The notes: generated by a model not told the origin, from the letters alone. Counted from the first letter of the stretch, positions 16,462 to 25,089 are shown. The stretch: 36,229 nucleotides of DNA from Mesorhizobium qingshengii (GCF_900103325.1 NZ_FMXM01000034.1:1-36229), one strand, 5' to 3'. Numbers and translations are program-made.

Positions 16462-17343
16462 TTAGCCGGTCACTTGCGCCTTCCGTTCGCCCTGGGGCCA
16501 AAATCCCTCGATCCGGACCCCTTTCTGTTCCAGGATCGGGCGCATCTCCTCAAAGCTGGCGCGATAGCGATAGTAGGGGATGCTCGGGATCATATGATGG
16601 ATCAGGTGATAGTTCTGCCCTTGCAGCAGGAAGTTGGCCCCGGGAAAAATCGACACCCGACTGTTCCTATAGCGGCCAATCTCGTGATGATCGTGATGCG
16701 GCGTCCAGGTGAAGAAGGTCAGCATGACCGTTTGACCTATCCACCATGGGATGAACCACAGGAACAACACTTCACGCCAAAAACCCGCTGCCAGGGCCGC
16801 TATCAAGATGGCGGCGTAGACCGAAAAGCTCACGGCCGTATAGACAACCTCACGTGGCGTGCAATTGAACCGTTTGCATTGCCGATACTGCTGGATCGGG
16901 TTGAAATAGTTCAGCAGCGCATGCGGAAGGCGCAGGAAAACCCAACCGAGAAAGCTGCCGCGGGCATAAATGTCGGGATCGTCATCATGGTTGGTATGCG
17001 AATGATGCGCCATATGCTGTCGCTTGTGCTGATGGTAATTCAGCCAAAGCGGTGCGCAGGCGATAACGCCGGCGACCGGATCGATCCAGCGCAAGCTCTT
17101 GCGGCGTGAGCTGATATTGGAGTGCACCGCTTCGTGCACCACGGTGTAGAGCGAGTAGAGCACCACCAGATTGCAGAAGAAGGCCGCCCATATCGGGATC
17201 GTGCCCACGATCGCAAGCGCGGTGGATAATGTGAAGATCACCAGCAGGCTCGCTTCGAGGAGCAGCGTTCGGCCACCGAAATCGGGCGTGTGACGTCTGC
17301 CGATCTCCGCCTCTTCCCTGACTGTCGAGGTGACTGTTGCCAT
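16462..17343 (-). CDS. CrtR-like membrane di-iron hydroxylase (fatty acid desaturase superfamily)
   Basis: The 293-residue membrane protein has the histidine boxes of the desaturase superfamily: VHEAVHSN, HKRQHMAHHSHTNHDDDP, the HHDHHE element and the final GQNYHLIHHMIPSIPYYRYR, with four or so hydrophobic helices between them. The last box, with IPYYRY and the following FEEMRPILEQKG, recalls the CrtR type of beta-carotene hydroxylase more than acyl desaturases, so hydroxylation of a ring carbon is likely. I chose ATG 17343 because the longer frame to 17469 would swallow the operator palindrome at 17375-17390, which lies 32-47 bp upstream. It forms its own transcription unit between the GMC oxidoreductase and the importer. 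Confidence 0.82.
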   Translation of the reverse strand: MATVTSTVREEAEIGRRHTPDFGGRTLLLEASLLVIFTLSTALAIVGTIPIWAAFFCNLVVLYSLYTVVHEAVHSNISSRRKSLRWIDPVAGVIACAPLWLNYHQHKRQHMAHHSHTNHDDDPDIYARGSFLGWVFLRLPHALLNYFNPIQQYRQCKRFNCTPREVVYTAVSFSVYAAILIAALAAGFWREVLFLWFIPWWIGQTVMLTFFTWTPHHDHHEIGRYRNSRVSIFPGANFLLQGQNYHLIHHMIPSIPYYRYRASFEEMRPILEQKGVRIEGFWPQGERKAQVTG

Positions 17344-17353
17344 ATGGCTACTC

Positions 17354-17390
17354 ACTGGATGACAAAAAAGAAAACTGGATGACCATCCAA
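17354..17390 (-). promoter_or_regulatory. Palindromic operator, site 3, with an extra half-site (hydroxylase promoter)
   Basis: In gene direction the main site reads TTGGATGGTCATCCAG (17375-17390). A second copy of the half-site GTCATCCAGT occurs 20 bp downstream (17354-17363), two helical turns away on the same DNA face. TTGGAT followed 17 bp later by TTTTGT could serve as a weak -35/-10 pair in the same register as site 1. Confidence 0.7.
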
Positions 17391-17585
17391 TTACGATATT
17401 GCACGGAGCCGAGTCAAGGGAAAGCTGCTCGTGCTGCTGTGCGCACGAGACAGGCTTTGCTTGCCTCAAGCACTCAATGCGAGAGATTGTAACTGTTTAT
17501 GCGCCGCATCTTGTCGGTCGCGACGAGGGTGAATGCAGGCGGCTGCAGGCAAATGCCGTCAACAGGCTCAAATTCGAACAGTGGC

Positions 17586-19223
17586 TTAGGCGGCTGCCGC
17601 AATGCGTGGCAAAGCGGCAGGAGCAAGCGGAGGACGGCCGAGAATCTTGTCGGCGGCCTTCTCTGCGATCATGATCGTCGGGCCGTTGAGGTTGGCGCTA
17701 ATGATCGTGGGCATGATCGACGCGTCTACCACCCTTAGTCCCTGCAGCCCGCGCACTCGAAGATCGCTGTCGACCACGGCCTGGTCGTCGTTGCCCATCT
17801 TGCAGCTGCAACTTGGATGAAACTCGGTTTCCGCGGTCTCCCGCACCCAAGTGTCGAGCTCGGCGTCGGAGCGCAAGTTGGCGCCCGGCGCGACCTCCTC
17901 TCCCAGAATATCAGCCATAGCCTGCTGATTCACGATGTCACGTGCGACACGGATTCCCTCGCGCATCTCCTGTCGGTCTTTCTCTGTCGACAGGAAATTA
18001 AACTGGATCCGGGCCTTCTGGCGTGGATCAGCCGAGGCAAGCGTAATTCGGCCACGACTCTCCTGCCGAAGCTGCGAGCAGTGAAGCATGAAGCCCTCTG
18101 CGAGGCTGACCTTGCTGCCTGCGTAGTCGAACAACACGGGGCTGAGGTGAAACTGCAGGTTCGGCCAAGGCGCGGTCTCGTTGCTGCGGATCAGCCCTCC
18201 AATCTCGAAAATGTTCGAAGACACGATGCCGCGTTTTGTGAAGATCCACTGAACGCCCGCCGCAAAGCGGCGTACGGGATCGCCCAGCCATGCCAACGAC
18301 ACCGGGCGCCGGCACGTGAATTTCAAGGAAATATCGAGATGATCCTGCAAGTTACGTCCAACGCCATCCAGTTCGTGTCTGATCGCGATTCCGTGACGGG
18401 AGAGCTCGTCGCCGGGGCCGATACCCGAGAGCATCAGGAGCTGTGGTGAGTTTATCGCTCCACCTGAAAGGATCACCTCGCGAAGCGCCCTCACCGCGAC
18501 CATTCGCCCCCGGGTTTCGAAGGCAACCCCCACTGCTCTTGTGCCTTCCATTAGAACGCGATGTGCTAGCGCGCCGGTGACCACGGTGAGATTGGGACGC
18601 GAGAGAGCCGGGCGGAGATAAGCGACTGCGGCACTGCATCGCCGGCCACCCTTGCGCGTGCTGTCTAGCCGGGCAAATCCTTCGGGCCCAGCGCCGTTTA
18701 GATCGTTCGAAATCGGAAATCCGGCCTCTGCCGCCGCACCGAGAAAACTGTCGAAGATCTCCAGTGGCAGCGTGCCCCGACTGACCCCCAACGGACCGTC
18801 GTCGCCGCGATAGACATCGGCGCCGCGGTCGCTGGTCTCAGACTTTCGAAAGTACGGAAGGCAATGGGCATAATCCCAGTCCGGCATGTCGTTGCCGGCC
18901 CAGCCATCGTAGTCGAGCGGGTGCCCACGCAGGTAGACCATAGAATTGATAGACGAGGATCCTCCAAGCACCCGGCCCCGCGGTACCGAAATGCGCCGAC
19001 CGTTCATGTAGGGCTCGGGCTCGCTAGCATAAGTCCAGTTCGTGCGCGGATCGAGATAGGTACGATAATATCCGGCAGGCATCGTCATGAAGAGGCCACT
19101 GTCCTTGGGACCAGCCTCGAGCAGTAGCACGCGGTTGTGCGGGTCGCTGCTCAGCCTGTTGGCCAGCACGCAGCCAGCCGAACCACCGCCGACAATGATG
19201 AAGTCGAAATCCCGCCGTTTCAT
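17586..19223 (-). CDS. GMC-family FAD oxidoreductase (choline/alcohol dehydrogenase-like)
   Basis: The 545-residue flavoenzyme has the N-terminal FAD motif DFIIVGGGSAGCVLANRLS (GGGSAG at 12-17), GMC signature 1 (PRGRVLGGSSSINSMVYLRG, about 81-100), signature 2 (LSGGAINSPQLLMLSGIGP) and a C-terminal catalytic pair, His in FHPSCSCKMG (469) and Asn in NLNGPTIMIAEKAA (513). It oxidises an alcohol to an aldehyde or ketone. BetA-like proteins oxidise choline, but many close relatives oxidise other alcohols, so the substrate is open. It is divergent from the second TetR gene (490 bp between). In the island it could oxidise the alcohol made by the hydroxylase next to it. Confidence 0.9.
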   Translation of the reverse strand: MKRRDFDFIIVGGGSAGCVLANRLSSDPHNRVLLLEAGPKDSGLFMTMPAGYYRTYLDPRTNWTYASEPEPYMNGRRISVPRGRVLGGSSSINSMVYLRGHPLDYDGWAGNDMPDWDYAHCLPYFRKSETSDRGADVYRGDDGPLGVSRGTLPLEIFDSFLGAAAEAGFPISNDLNGAGPEGFARLDSTRKGGRRCSAAVAYLRPALSRPNLTVVTGALAHRVLMEGTRAVGVAFETRGRMVAVRALREVILSGGAINSPQLLMLSGIGPGDELSRHGIAIRHELDGVGRNLQDHLDISLKFTCRRPVSLAWLGDPVRRFAAGVQWIFTKRGIVSSNIFEIGGLIRSNETAPWPNLQFHLSPVLFDYAGSKVSLAEGFMLHCSQLRQESRGRITLASADPRQKARIQFNFLSTEKDRQEMREGIRVARDIVNQQAMADILGEEVAPGANLRSDAELDTWVRETAETEFHPSCSCKMGNDDQAVVDSDLRVRGLQGLRVVDASIMPTIISANLNGPTIMIAEKAADKILGRPPLAPAALPRIAAAA

Positions 19224-19713
19224 GCGAACATTGCTCCGTTGTGTCTTTGAGAAGGCTTAGCCCGCTGCAGTTCCAAGGGTTTGGGCGCAACTTCCATACA
19301 TTTCCGCGGGCCCCGACCACGTTTCCACCTTGTCGCCTGACGTGGGTTCAGGTTCACTCAGGGGTCGACGCCGGGACTGCGATCACCCAGCAAGAAGTCC
19401 GTCTCGGCGTTTTCTTGAGCTCCTCGTAATTGGCGGGCAATGCAAGCAGCTACTCGACCATGGCCGGGCGCCGCACATGGGCCCGCAATTCCGTACTGCG
19501 CGGCATTGTCTGCACCGCCTTCATCTGCAACTCTGACGGTGTTGACCGCTTTCAGGCTCTGCCTCGATGCCGGCCTGGAAATTCCAGCCAGGATATCCAA
19601 CTCGCCGGGAGTTTCCCTCGGATTGCCGCTTCCGTCCAAGCTCATTGTCGGCGACAAGCTATTTGGAGTTGTTTGAACAGTCAACCAAGACGAAGAAAAC
19701 GAGGTTACTCAAC
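19224..19713. other. Divergent promoter region between GMC oxidoreductase and TetR genes
   Basis: About 490 bp. No consensus operator of the island type was found. Close to the TetR start is an imperfect palindrome, GTTGTTTGAACAGTCAAC (19668-19685; outer arms GTTG/CAAC), a possible autoregulatory operator. A plus-strand frame ending at 19676 (LTAFRLCLDAGLEIPARISN and following) may be a remnant, but I do not recognise it. Confidence 0.4.
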
Positions 19714-20358
19714 ATGTTAGGTGAAGGCAGTCCAGTGATGCGATTCCGAGTTAGCGGAGAAGATCGGCAGCGCCAGCTGATCGAGGCTGCGATCGATGTC
19801 ATAGGCAGCAAGGGATTGTCGCGAACCACGCTCGCCGACATAGCCAAGAAGGCGGGCTTGGCTTACGGCCACATCAGCTTCCGGTTCAAAACCAAGGAGA
19901 GCCTTCTGCTCGCGGCGCTTCGCGCCGTCACAGACGAATATGTAGCGGTTCGCGACGCGGCCGTAGCGCTTGAGGACCGTCCGGCGGCAGAACGACTGAG
20001 ACTAATGATCGAGGCCGGGTTCCAGCGCAACATTGCCAGCAAGAAGAAGATTGCGCTGTGGCATGCGTTCCTGTCGGAGTGCCATACGCGACCAGCCTAC
20101 ATGAAGCTGTTCTCCGAGATCCGCAAAGCTGAGTATGGCAGGGCTAGGAAGATTTGCGACGAGCTCGTCAGCGAGGGAACGGAGTCGGCACTCGATCCTC
20201 ATGTCGCCGCGTTAGGCATCAACTCACTGGTGGAAGGCCTCTGGTTCAACATGCGCCTCAAGCCTGGCGCCATTGACAGCACGGAAGCGCTAGCGATTGC
20301 GAACGCATTCCTCGCCGCTGTCTATCCGGATCGGGCGAGTTTCTTCATAAGCCATTGA
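19714..20358 (+). CDS. BetI-like TetR-family repressor (second copy)
   Basis: From ATG 19714 the protein has 214 residues (a longer frame starts at 19567 but its first 49 residues fit no TetR protein). The helix-turn-helix is RQLIEAAIDVIGSKGL, then TTLADIAKKAGLAYGHISFRFKTKESLL. The helical domain includes ALWHAFLSECHTRPAYMKLFSEIR and AALGINSLVEGLWFNMRL, like BetI. It is divergent from the GMC oxidoreductase gene and upstream of the two SDR genes, so it may control either. An imperfect palindrome at 19668-19685 just upstream may be its own operator. Confidence 0.85.
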   Translation: MLGEGSPVMRFRVSGEDRQRQLIEAAIDVIGSKGLSRTTLADIAKKAGLAYGHISFRFKTKESLLLAALRAVTDEYVAVRDAAVALEDRPAAERLRLMIEAGFQRNIASKKKIALWHAFLSECHTRPAYMKLFSEIRKAEYGRARKICDELVSEGTESALDPHVAALGINSLVEGLWFNMRLKPGAIDSTEALAIANAFLAAVYPDRASFFISH

Positions 20359-20967
20359 ATAAGAATTAAAATCTTGCCTCGGTTGACTGATCTACCAAAT
20401 CGGCCCTATCGTTGGAGTGCGCCTAACGACGCGGCAATCCTATGGGGGACAGAGCGATGTCGCGATCATCGGCGCGAGCTAGAGTGGCGTTGGAGTGCTT
20501 TCCGCCGAGGCCAATCGCTGCTTGTCCAGGACGCAGACCACTGCGAGGGGCTCGGTTAGTCGGCTGGACTCGATTAGAGATCGTATGTCGGGATCGAAAG
20601 CGCATTGCCGATAGCCCGCTTCCGGACGTTCCTGACGTCTTCACGCTCTATTCCCAATCCGAATTGCGGGCACAGTCAGATTCCCTTCTTCCTCGAAACT
20701 TGCCGAACGTCGTTAGCTGCTCAGGACTAGCTGGCGGAAGGGATTAGCAACAGTGAGCCCATCGGCTTCGACCATCTCGAATCTCAAGACACCCTCCATG
20801 CCGGGCTGGACAGGAGGCAGACCACGGCGGACTGCTCGAATTGGAACAGGGATCCGGGGCTCGGTGGAGCAACGAGCCCTAGCAACACCCGTGCGCACCC
20901 ACATGAGCGTCTGGAGTAACCCCTCCCCAAAGATCCGATTCGTAGCGGATTTCGGCGAGGCGCTGTC
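20359..20967. other. Intergenic spacer of about 600 bp, no gene recognised
   Basis: Short frames occur on both strands (for example plus 20442-20747 and 20753-20971), but none has a recognisable domain. The stretch may hold the promoter of the SDR operon and decayed coding DNA. I saw no match to the island operator and no clear hairpin. Confidence 0.4.
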
Positions 20968-21705
20968 ATGACGCTCGACCGCAGAGTTGTGCTGATCACT
21001 GGCGGGTGTTCAGGCATCGGCGCTGCTTGCTGTGACAGCTTCGCGGCCCAAGGCGCGCTGGTGATCGCCGCAGACGTCAGAAAGGCCCCCACGGGCAAGG
21101 CCGGACAAGGTTGGACAACGCTGGAACTTGATGTGACGGACCCGCATCAGTGGCGCTGTCTCATAGAGGACCTTCGCGGCCAGTATGGCCGGCTTGACGC
21201 CTTGGTAAACTCTGCGGGGCTTCTCGCGGAAGGAACTGTAGAGGATACGCCGCTAGACTTGTGGCGCCGAGTTATGGCTGTAAATCTCAACGGCACGTTT
21301 TTTGGCTGCCAAGCTGCAATCCCGCTTATGCGCGAAGGCGGCGGTGGTGCAATTGTAAACCTGTCCTCGGTCTCCGGAATAAAGGCGGATGCGGAGCTTG
21401 CCGCCTATGATGCCGCCAAGGGTGCGGTGCGGCTACTCACCAAGGAGATTGCCCTTTTTTGCGCTCGCCGAGGCGATCAGATTCGCTGCAATTCAGTCCA
21501 TCCCGGTATCGTGGACACGCCGATGGTGGCGAATTTCTTCCAGACTGCCAAAATCTCGTCTGAACGGGAATGGACGCAGAACCAGCCGATAGGGCGCAAG
21601 ATCACGCCGCAGGAAGTGGCTAATCTGATCGTGTGGCTGTGCTCTTCGGAAGCCAGTTTCTCCACCGGGGCCGAGTACATCATCGACGGCGGAACGACAG
21701 CATGA
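20968..21705 (+). CDS. Short-chain dehydrogenase/reductase (SDR) 1
   Basis: A 245-residue classical SDR: NAD(P)-binding TGGCSGIG (11-18), NSAG motif (VNSAG), catalytic serine in NLSSVSG and catalytic Tyr147-Lys151 (YDAAK), ending with the usual GAEYIIDGGTTA. It interconverts an alcohol and a ketone. The acidic ADV segment after strand 2 suggests NAD preference. The stop overlaps the start of the next SDR (ATGA), so the two are translated together. They could supply the ketone for the Baeyer-Villiger enzyme; this is inferred from the set of enzymes only. Confidence 0.88.
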   Translation: MTLDRRVVLITGGCSGIGAACCDSFAAQGALVIAADVRKAPTGKAGQGWTTLELDVTDPHQWRCLIEDLRGQYGRLDALVNSAGLLAEGTVEDTPLDLWRRVMAVNLNGTFFGCQAAIPLMREGGGGAIVNLSSVSGIKADAELAAYDAAKGAVRLLTKEIALFCARRGDQIRCNSVHPGIVDTPMVANFFQTAKISSEREWTQNQPIGRKITPQEVANLIVWLCSSEASFSTGAEYIIDGGTTA

Positions 21706-22433
21706 GGCTGACCGGAAAAATAGCAATTGTGACCGGGGCGGCATCGGGCATAGGAGCGGCCGTCGCGGCCCGGTTCGAAAGCGCAGGCGCGGTTGTAGTC
21801 GCGACCGACCTCACGACTTTGGACAACCCCGCAGCCTGCCAGATGGATGTTTCGGTCGAAAGCGATTGGCGCGGCCTGATCGAGCGCGTCCTGACAAGGC
21901 ACGGCAAGATCCACATCCTCGTCAATGCCGCGGGGGTCTCCTTGGCTGGCGATACGATCGAGACCTGCTCCCCCGAAACCCTAATGAGGACCCTGGCTGT
22001 CAATCTGGATGGGACGTTTCTGGGATGCAGGCATGTGATAGCACCCATGCGCAAGCAGGGCGACGGTTCCATCATCAATTTCGGCTCGGTCTTGGGGAAA
22101 GTCGGCGACGGCGCTTCGGCCGCCTACACGACGAGCAAAGGCGGGGTTGGCATGCTGACTAAATCGGCTGCGCTTTACCTCGCCAAAACGGCCCCGGGTG
22201 TGCGATGCAACCAGATTTCGCCAGGCTACATCGCGACGCCTATGGTTGAGCAGTGGCTCGCTTCGTTGCCCAACGGCCAGGCACGCCTGGATCAACTCAT
22301 TGAAGCGCACCCGGTGCGTCGCCTCGGCCGGCCAGAAGAGGTTGCAGCCGCTGCCCTGTTTCTGGCGGCAGACGAGTCGCGTGCAGTCACCGGAGCGGAC
22401 TTCCTCATCGATGGCGGATACACGGCCCAATGA
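21702..22433 (+). CDS. Short-chain dehydrogenase/reductase (SDR) 2
   Basis: A 243-residue classical SDR: TGAASGIG near the N-terminus, acidic ATDL after strand 2 (NAD preference), NAAG (VNAAGV), catalytic serine in NFGSVLG and Tyr142-Lys146 (YTTSK), ending GADFLIDGGYTAQ. I start it at ATG 21702 because it overlaps the previous stop by ATGA; an upstream in-frame start at 21633 lies inside the first SDR. Two different SDRs in tandem suggest two alcohols, or two stereoisomers of one, as substrates. Confidence 0.88.
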   Translation: MRLTGKIAIVTGAASGIGAAVAARFESAGAVVVATDLTTLDNPAACQMDVSVESDWRGLIERVLTRHGKIHILVNAAGVSLAGDTIETCSPETLMRTLAVNLDGTFLGCRHVIAPMRKQGDGSIINFGSVLGKVGDGASAAYTTSKGGVGMLTKSAALYLAKTAPGVRCNQISPGYIATPMVEQWLASLPNGQARLDQLIEAHPVRRLGRPEEVAAAALFLAADESRAVTGADFLIDGGYTAQ

Positions 22434-22488
22434 GTCATCGCCTGCAAAGACATCTTGATGGCCGCCGCGCGACCGGTGGTGGTATCTC

Positions 22489-23427
22489 GTGAAGCGTCCC
22501 GAAAGCGAGCCCACCCTCCTACTCAGCCTTGGAGTGCTGGTTGCCGGGAGCATCTGGGGCTTGTTCTGGCTCCCGCTGCGAGCGATCGAAGCGCAAGGGG
22601 TTTCTGGCGACTGGGTTAATCTGGTGTTCTTTTCCGTCTCCGGTGCGACAATCCTGCCCTGGGCATTAAGGCGAACGGTGCTGGCTACACAAAGCAAGGA
22701 TCAGTTGGTCACTGGATTGCTGCTCGGAACGGCTTTCGCACTTTATACTCTGAGCCTCACGATGACGGATGTCGTTCGGGCCATCCTGCTTTTCTACATG
22801 ACGCCGGTTTGGAGCACGCTGGCCAGTATCGCCTTTTGGAACGGCCGGCTGACGACCAGGCGCGCGGCGGCCCTTTCGTTCGGACTTGGCGGATTATGGT
22901 TGGTGATCCAGAACGATCAGGGCATTCCGATCCCACACAATACGGGCGATTGGGTGGGGCTGGTGGCGGGCATCTGCTGGTCGCTCGGTACACTGCGAAG
23001 CTTTCACCGGGCCGCGCTGCCGGTGTCATCCACGATGCTGGCCTTTTCGATCGGGGGTCTCGGCACCACTCTGGTAGCGATGGTCCTCAGGTACCAAACG
23101 GGCAACCTTTCGACTAACATGGCAGCAGTTGTGGATGTAATGCCCCTCGTGCTGACCCTCGGGCTCTGCATGTTTGCCATTCCCAACCTATTAGTCTTGT
23201 GGGCAGCAGAAAGAATGGAGCCAGCGCGGGTTGGCATTCTGCTCCTTGCCGAGGTCCTGACTGGGACTATCTCCGCCGCCTTGTTCTCGACCGAGCCAGT
23301 CAGCACAGCCCAGATCCTGGGCGCCATGCTGATTGTAGCTGCTGGCGTGGTCGAGGTGACAGCTCGGTGTGAGCCCTCCTTGCGGAATTCTGTTGTGCGA
23401 CTACCGAAAATACGTTCACAACGTTAA
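22489..23427 (+). CDS. EamA-family (DMT) transporter
   Basis: A 312-residue inner-membrane protein with about ten hydrophobic helices in two repeated halves of five, as in drug/metabolite transporters (first LLLSLGVLVAGSIWGLFWLP, last ILGAMLIVAAGVVEVTA). The start is GTG 22489 with a GGTGG-like ribosome site. It follows the SDR pair by 55 bp on the same strand and could export an intermediate or toxic by-product. Substrate unknown. Confidence 0.82.
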   Translation: MKRPESEPTLLLSLGVLVAGSIWGLFWLPLRAIEAQGVSGDWVNLVFFSVSGATILPWALRRTVLATQSKDQLVTGLLLGTAFALYTLSLTMTDVVRAILLFYMTPVWSTLASIAFWNGRLTTRRAAALSFGLGGLWLVIQNDQGIPIPHNTGDWVGLVAGICWSLGTLRSFHRAALPVSSTMLAFSIGGLGTTLVAMVLRYQTGNLSTNMAAVVDVMPLVLTLGLCMFAIPNLLVLWAAERMEPARVGILLLAEVLTGTISAALFSTEPVSTAQILGAMLIVAAGVVEVTARCEPSLRNSVVRLPKIRSQR

Positions 23428-24069
23428 TGCCTGGCGTGCTCTCTCGGTATCGGAAACTGGGAATGCGCAACCTGGGCCATTGTACCGAGGGGGAAGTCGG
23501 CGCAAAACGCGTCTAACGAATTGCAGGCCTGCAGGATGAGCAAGCCGGTGTCACTCGGATTTTGGCCCGGGGCACGATCTCCTCGTGAAACTGAAGGCTG
23601 CGCTGTCGACCCGGATGGATCGTCAACATTAAGGGCATCAACGGCTCGCATGCAGCAAGGTTGGAGTCTCGCGTCGGCGCGGCGGTGTCGGGAGCCGAAC
23701 TCAGCAATTATGCGGGTGTGGTGGCGCTGTGGACGTGTGTGGTTGAAGGATTTCACCTGATCGGCTCGACCCAAGTCCAAGGCGCGCAACCATGGCAGCA
23801 TTGGCTACATGCCCAAGGCGTGACTGGGGCGGGGTAAACAGGGCTGCAATCGCAGCCTGGCGCCTCGCAAGCCAGTTGCAGGCGAAGCGCTCTCGCTTGA
23901 GGCTAAAACAGCCTCACTCGCCCGTGCGGTTCTTCTCGGGTGCTGTTCGAAGCTGCCGCTCGAAGACCTGCTGCTGCAGGTCGGCGGCATGCCCACCTAT
24001 CTCAACGCGAAGGCGCCAGCGGATCGCGTGTTAATCGCTGCTTGATGCCCGCAGTTGCCTTGTAACCAT
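23428..24069. other. Spacer with probable decayed coding remnants
   Basis: About 640 bp with no intact gene. One plus-strand frame (about 23611-23836) reads NIKGINGSHAARLESRVGAA and continues to a stop; another (about 23870-24045) includes SKLPLEDLLLQVGGMPTYLN. Both look protein-like but lack starts and lie in different frames, as expected of decayed genes. I do not recognise either family. Confidence 0.35.
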
Positions 24070-24166
24070 AGAAAAAGGCCGGACTGTTTAAGCCCGGCCA
24101 AGTATGAAGGTTCAAAACCTCCAAAGGGGAACGCGTCGGACGCAATGGGAGGAGACATCCAACGCG
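24070..24166 (-). ncRNA. Probable trans-acting small RNA of the rhizobial alpha-r14 (anti-Shine-Dalgarno) type
   Basis: Reading the minus strand, three stem-loops follow each other. Stem 1 pairs CGCGTTGGA (24158-24166) with TCCGACGCG (24132-24140) and exposes CTCCTCCC, an anti-ribosome-binding-site motif, in its loop (24147-24154). Stem 2 pairs GGAGGTT (24116-24122) with AACCTTC (24106-24112). Stem 3 pairs GGCCGG with CCGGCC (24077-24082, 24094-24099) and is followed by five T, a Rho-independent terminator. A TTGAAA box at 24195-24200 lies 17 bp from a weak -10 (CACATG), giving a start near 24165. Rhizobial alpha-r14 RNAs have this architecture: a looped CCUCCUCCC-like motif and a terminator in about 115-125 nt. 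Family assignment is from memory; the structure is visible directly. Confidence 0.6.
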
Positions 24167-25073
24167 GTGTGCATGTGGGTCAGCACCGGTGACGTTTCAA
24201 GAGCAGCCTGCGGACCATCGTAGCGCTTCGTAGAGTCACCGATGCATATCATCCGTAACCTGCGCGCCCTCCCCTCCGCTGCCTGCGCACGCGTGGAGAG
24301 TCAGCGTGCTTTGCCGAGGCTGCGCAGCAGAAGCCTTCCGCGAGATGGATCGTGGCAAGGCTCAGCGGTATAGTAATAGGAAATAGGCTCAGGATCTGCG
24401 GCGCAGATGACGCTTCTGAGAGCACCGCTTCGCGGCTTGTCAGGAAAATGCTGGGCGGATCGTCATCATACTTTTTCCGGCAGCGCCACGCTCACCGCCT
24501 CGCGTCGTGCCGCCCGAGTGGCCGACAACTCAGTCAAGGCTTCACCACAGATGGCGGGCCGATGCCCTGCGGAACCATCCCGAAAAATGACTTCATCGCC
24601 CGGGTGTAGCGACCGGCCTTCCCGAACGGCTCGCCGCGTTTCTGGCCGAATAGATCGATGCACGTCCCGATCGGCCGTAACATTTCCTGGTGCGACCGCT
24701 TCGCCACACCTGGTTCGAGGCAGCGGAGGTCGGCTTCGGCCGAGCTTAGAAGATGGCAGGACAGACAAATCCGTGACTCACTAGATGTCAGTAAACAGGG
24801 TGCAGATCTGGAGGAACGCCTGGGCGTTCGAGCATTGGTGAGGCGGTTCCGGATCGGCACAGCGCGACATTAATGTGGCCCCTGCCCCCTTGATGATCTT
24901 ATGGGAGAGCTCGGACTCAAGCCTGGGCTCGGCCGCGTGCCACATGTGGAGCGCTCGATCGAAATCGCGAAAGACAGCCCGGACGCGGGATCATGACAGC
25001 GCTGGAATGGGCGCGGTTCCTCGTCGCGCTGCAGCATTGAGGCCCCTGCCCCGCTGCTGCCTTTCCTAGAGCG
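24167..25073. other. Spacer of about 900 bp, no intact gene recognised
   Basis: Several overlapping frames on both strands are open for 60-125 codons, but none shows a known motif or convincing start. A minus-strand stretch near 24540-24690 (IDLFGQKRGEPFGKAGRYTR) is the most protein-like and may be a remnant. This looks like junction DNA between the catabolic island and the plasmid backbone. Confidence 0.35.
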
Positions 25074-25089
25074 ATTTACTGCAGTAAAA
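25074..25089. promoter_or_regulatory. parS-like partition site 1 (RepB binding site)
   Basis: TTTACTGCAGTAAA (25075-25088) is a perfect 14-bp palindrome. It fits the core of the repABC centromere pattern as I know it, GTTNNCNGCNGNNAAC, except for the outermost G and C. A near copy occurs between repA and repB (26536-26551). Both are followed by similar bases (AAAAA then TG), so they are likely paired RepB sites flanking repA. Confidence 0.65.

Noticed and set aside
19673..19684. TTGA-ACAG-TCAA as a FixK/Fnr box
   Set aside because: The spacer is 4 bases, not the 6 required by the TTGA-N6-TCAA pattern, so it is more likely part of a TetR operator or chance.
19567..19713. Extended N-terminus of the second TetR gene
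   Set aside because: The extra residues do not resemble any TetR protein and would place the likely operator inside the gene; ATG 19714 gives a normal TetR length.
24244..24378. Small plus-strand ORF beginning MHIIRNLRALPS (44 codons)
   Set aside because: No ribosome site, Arg-rich composition as expected from random GC-rich DNA, and no similarity I recognise.
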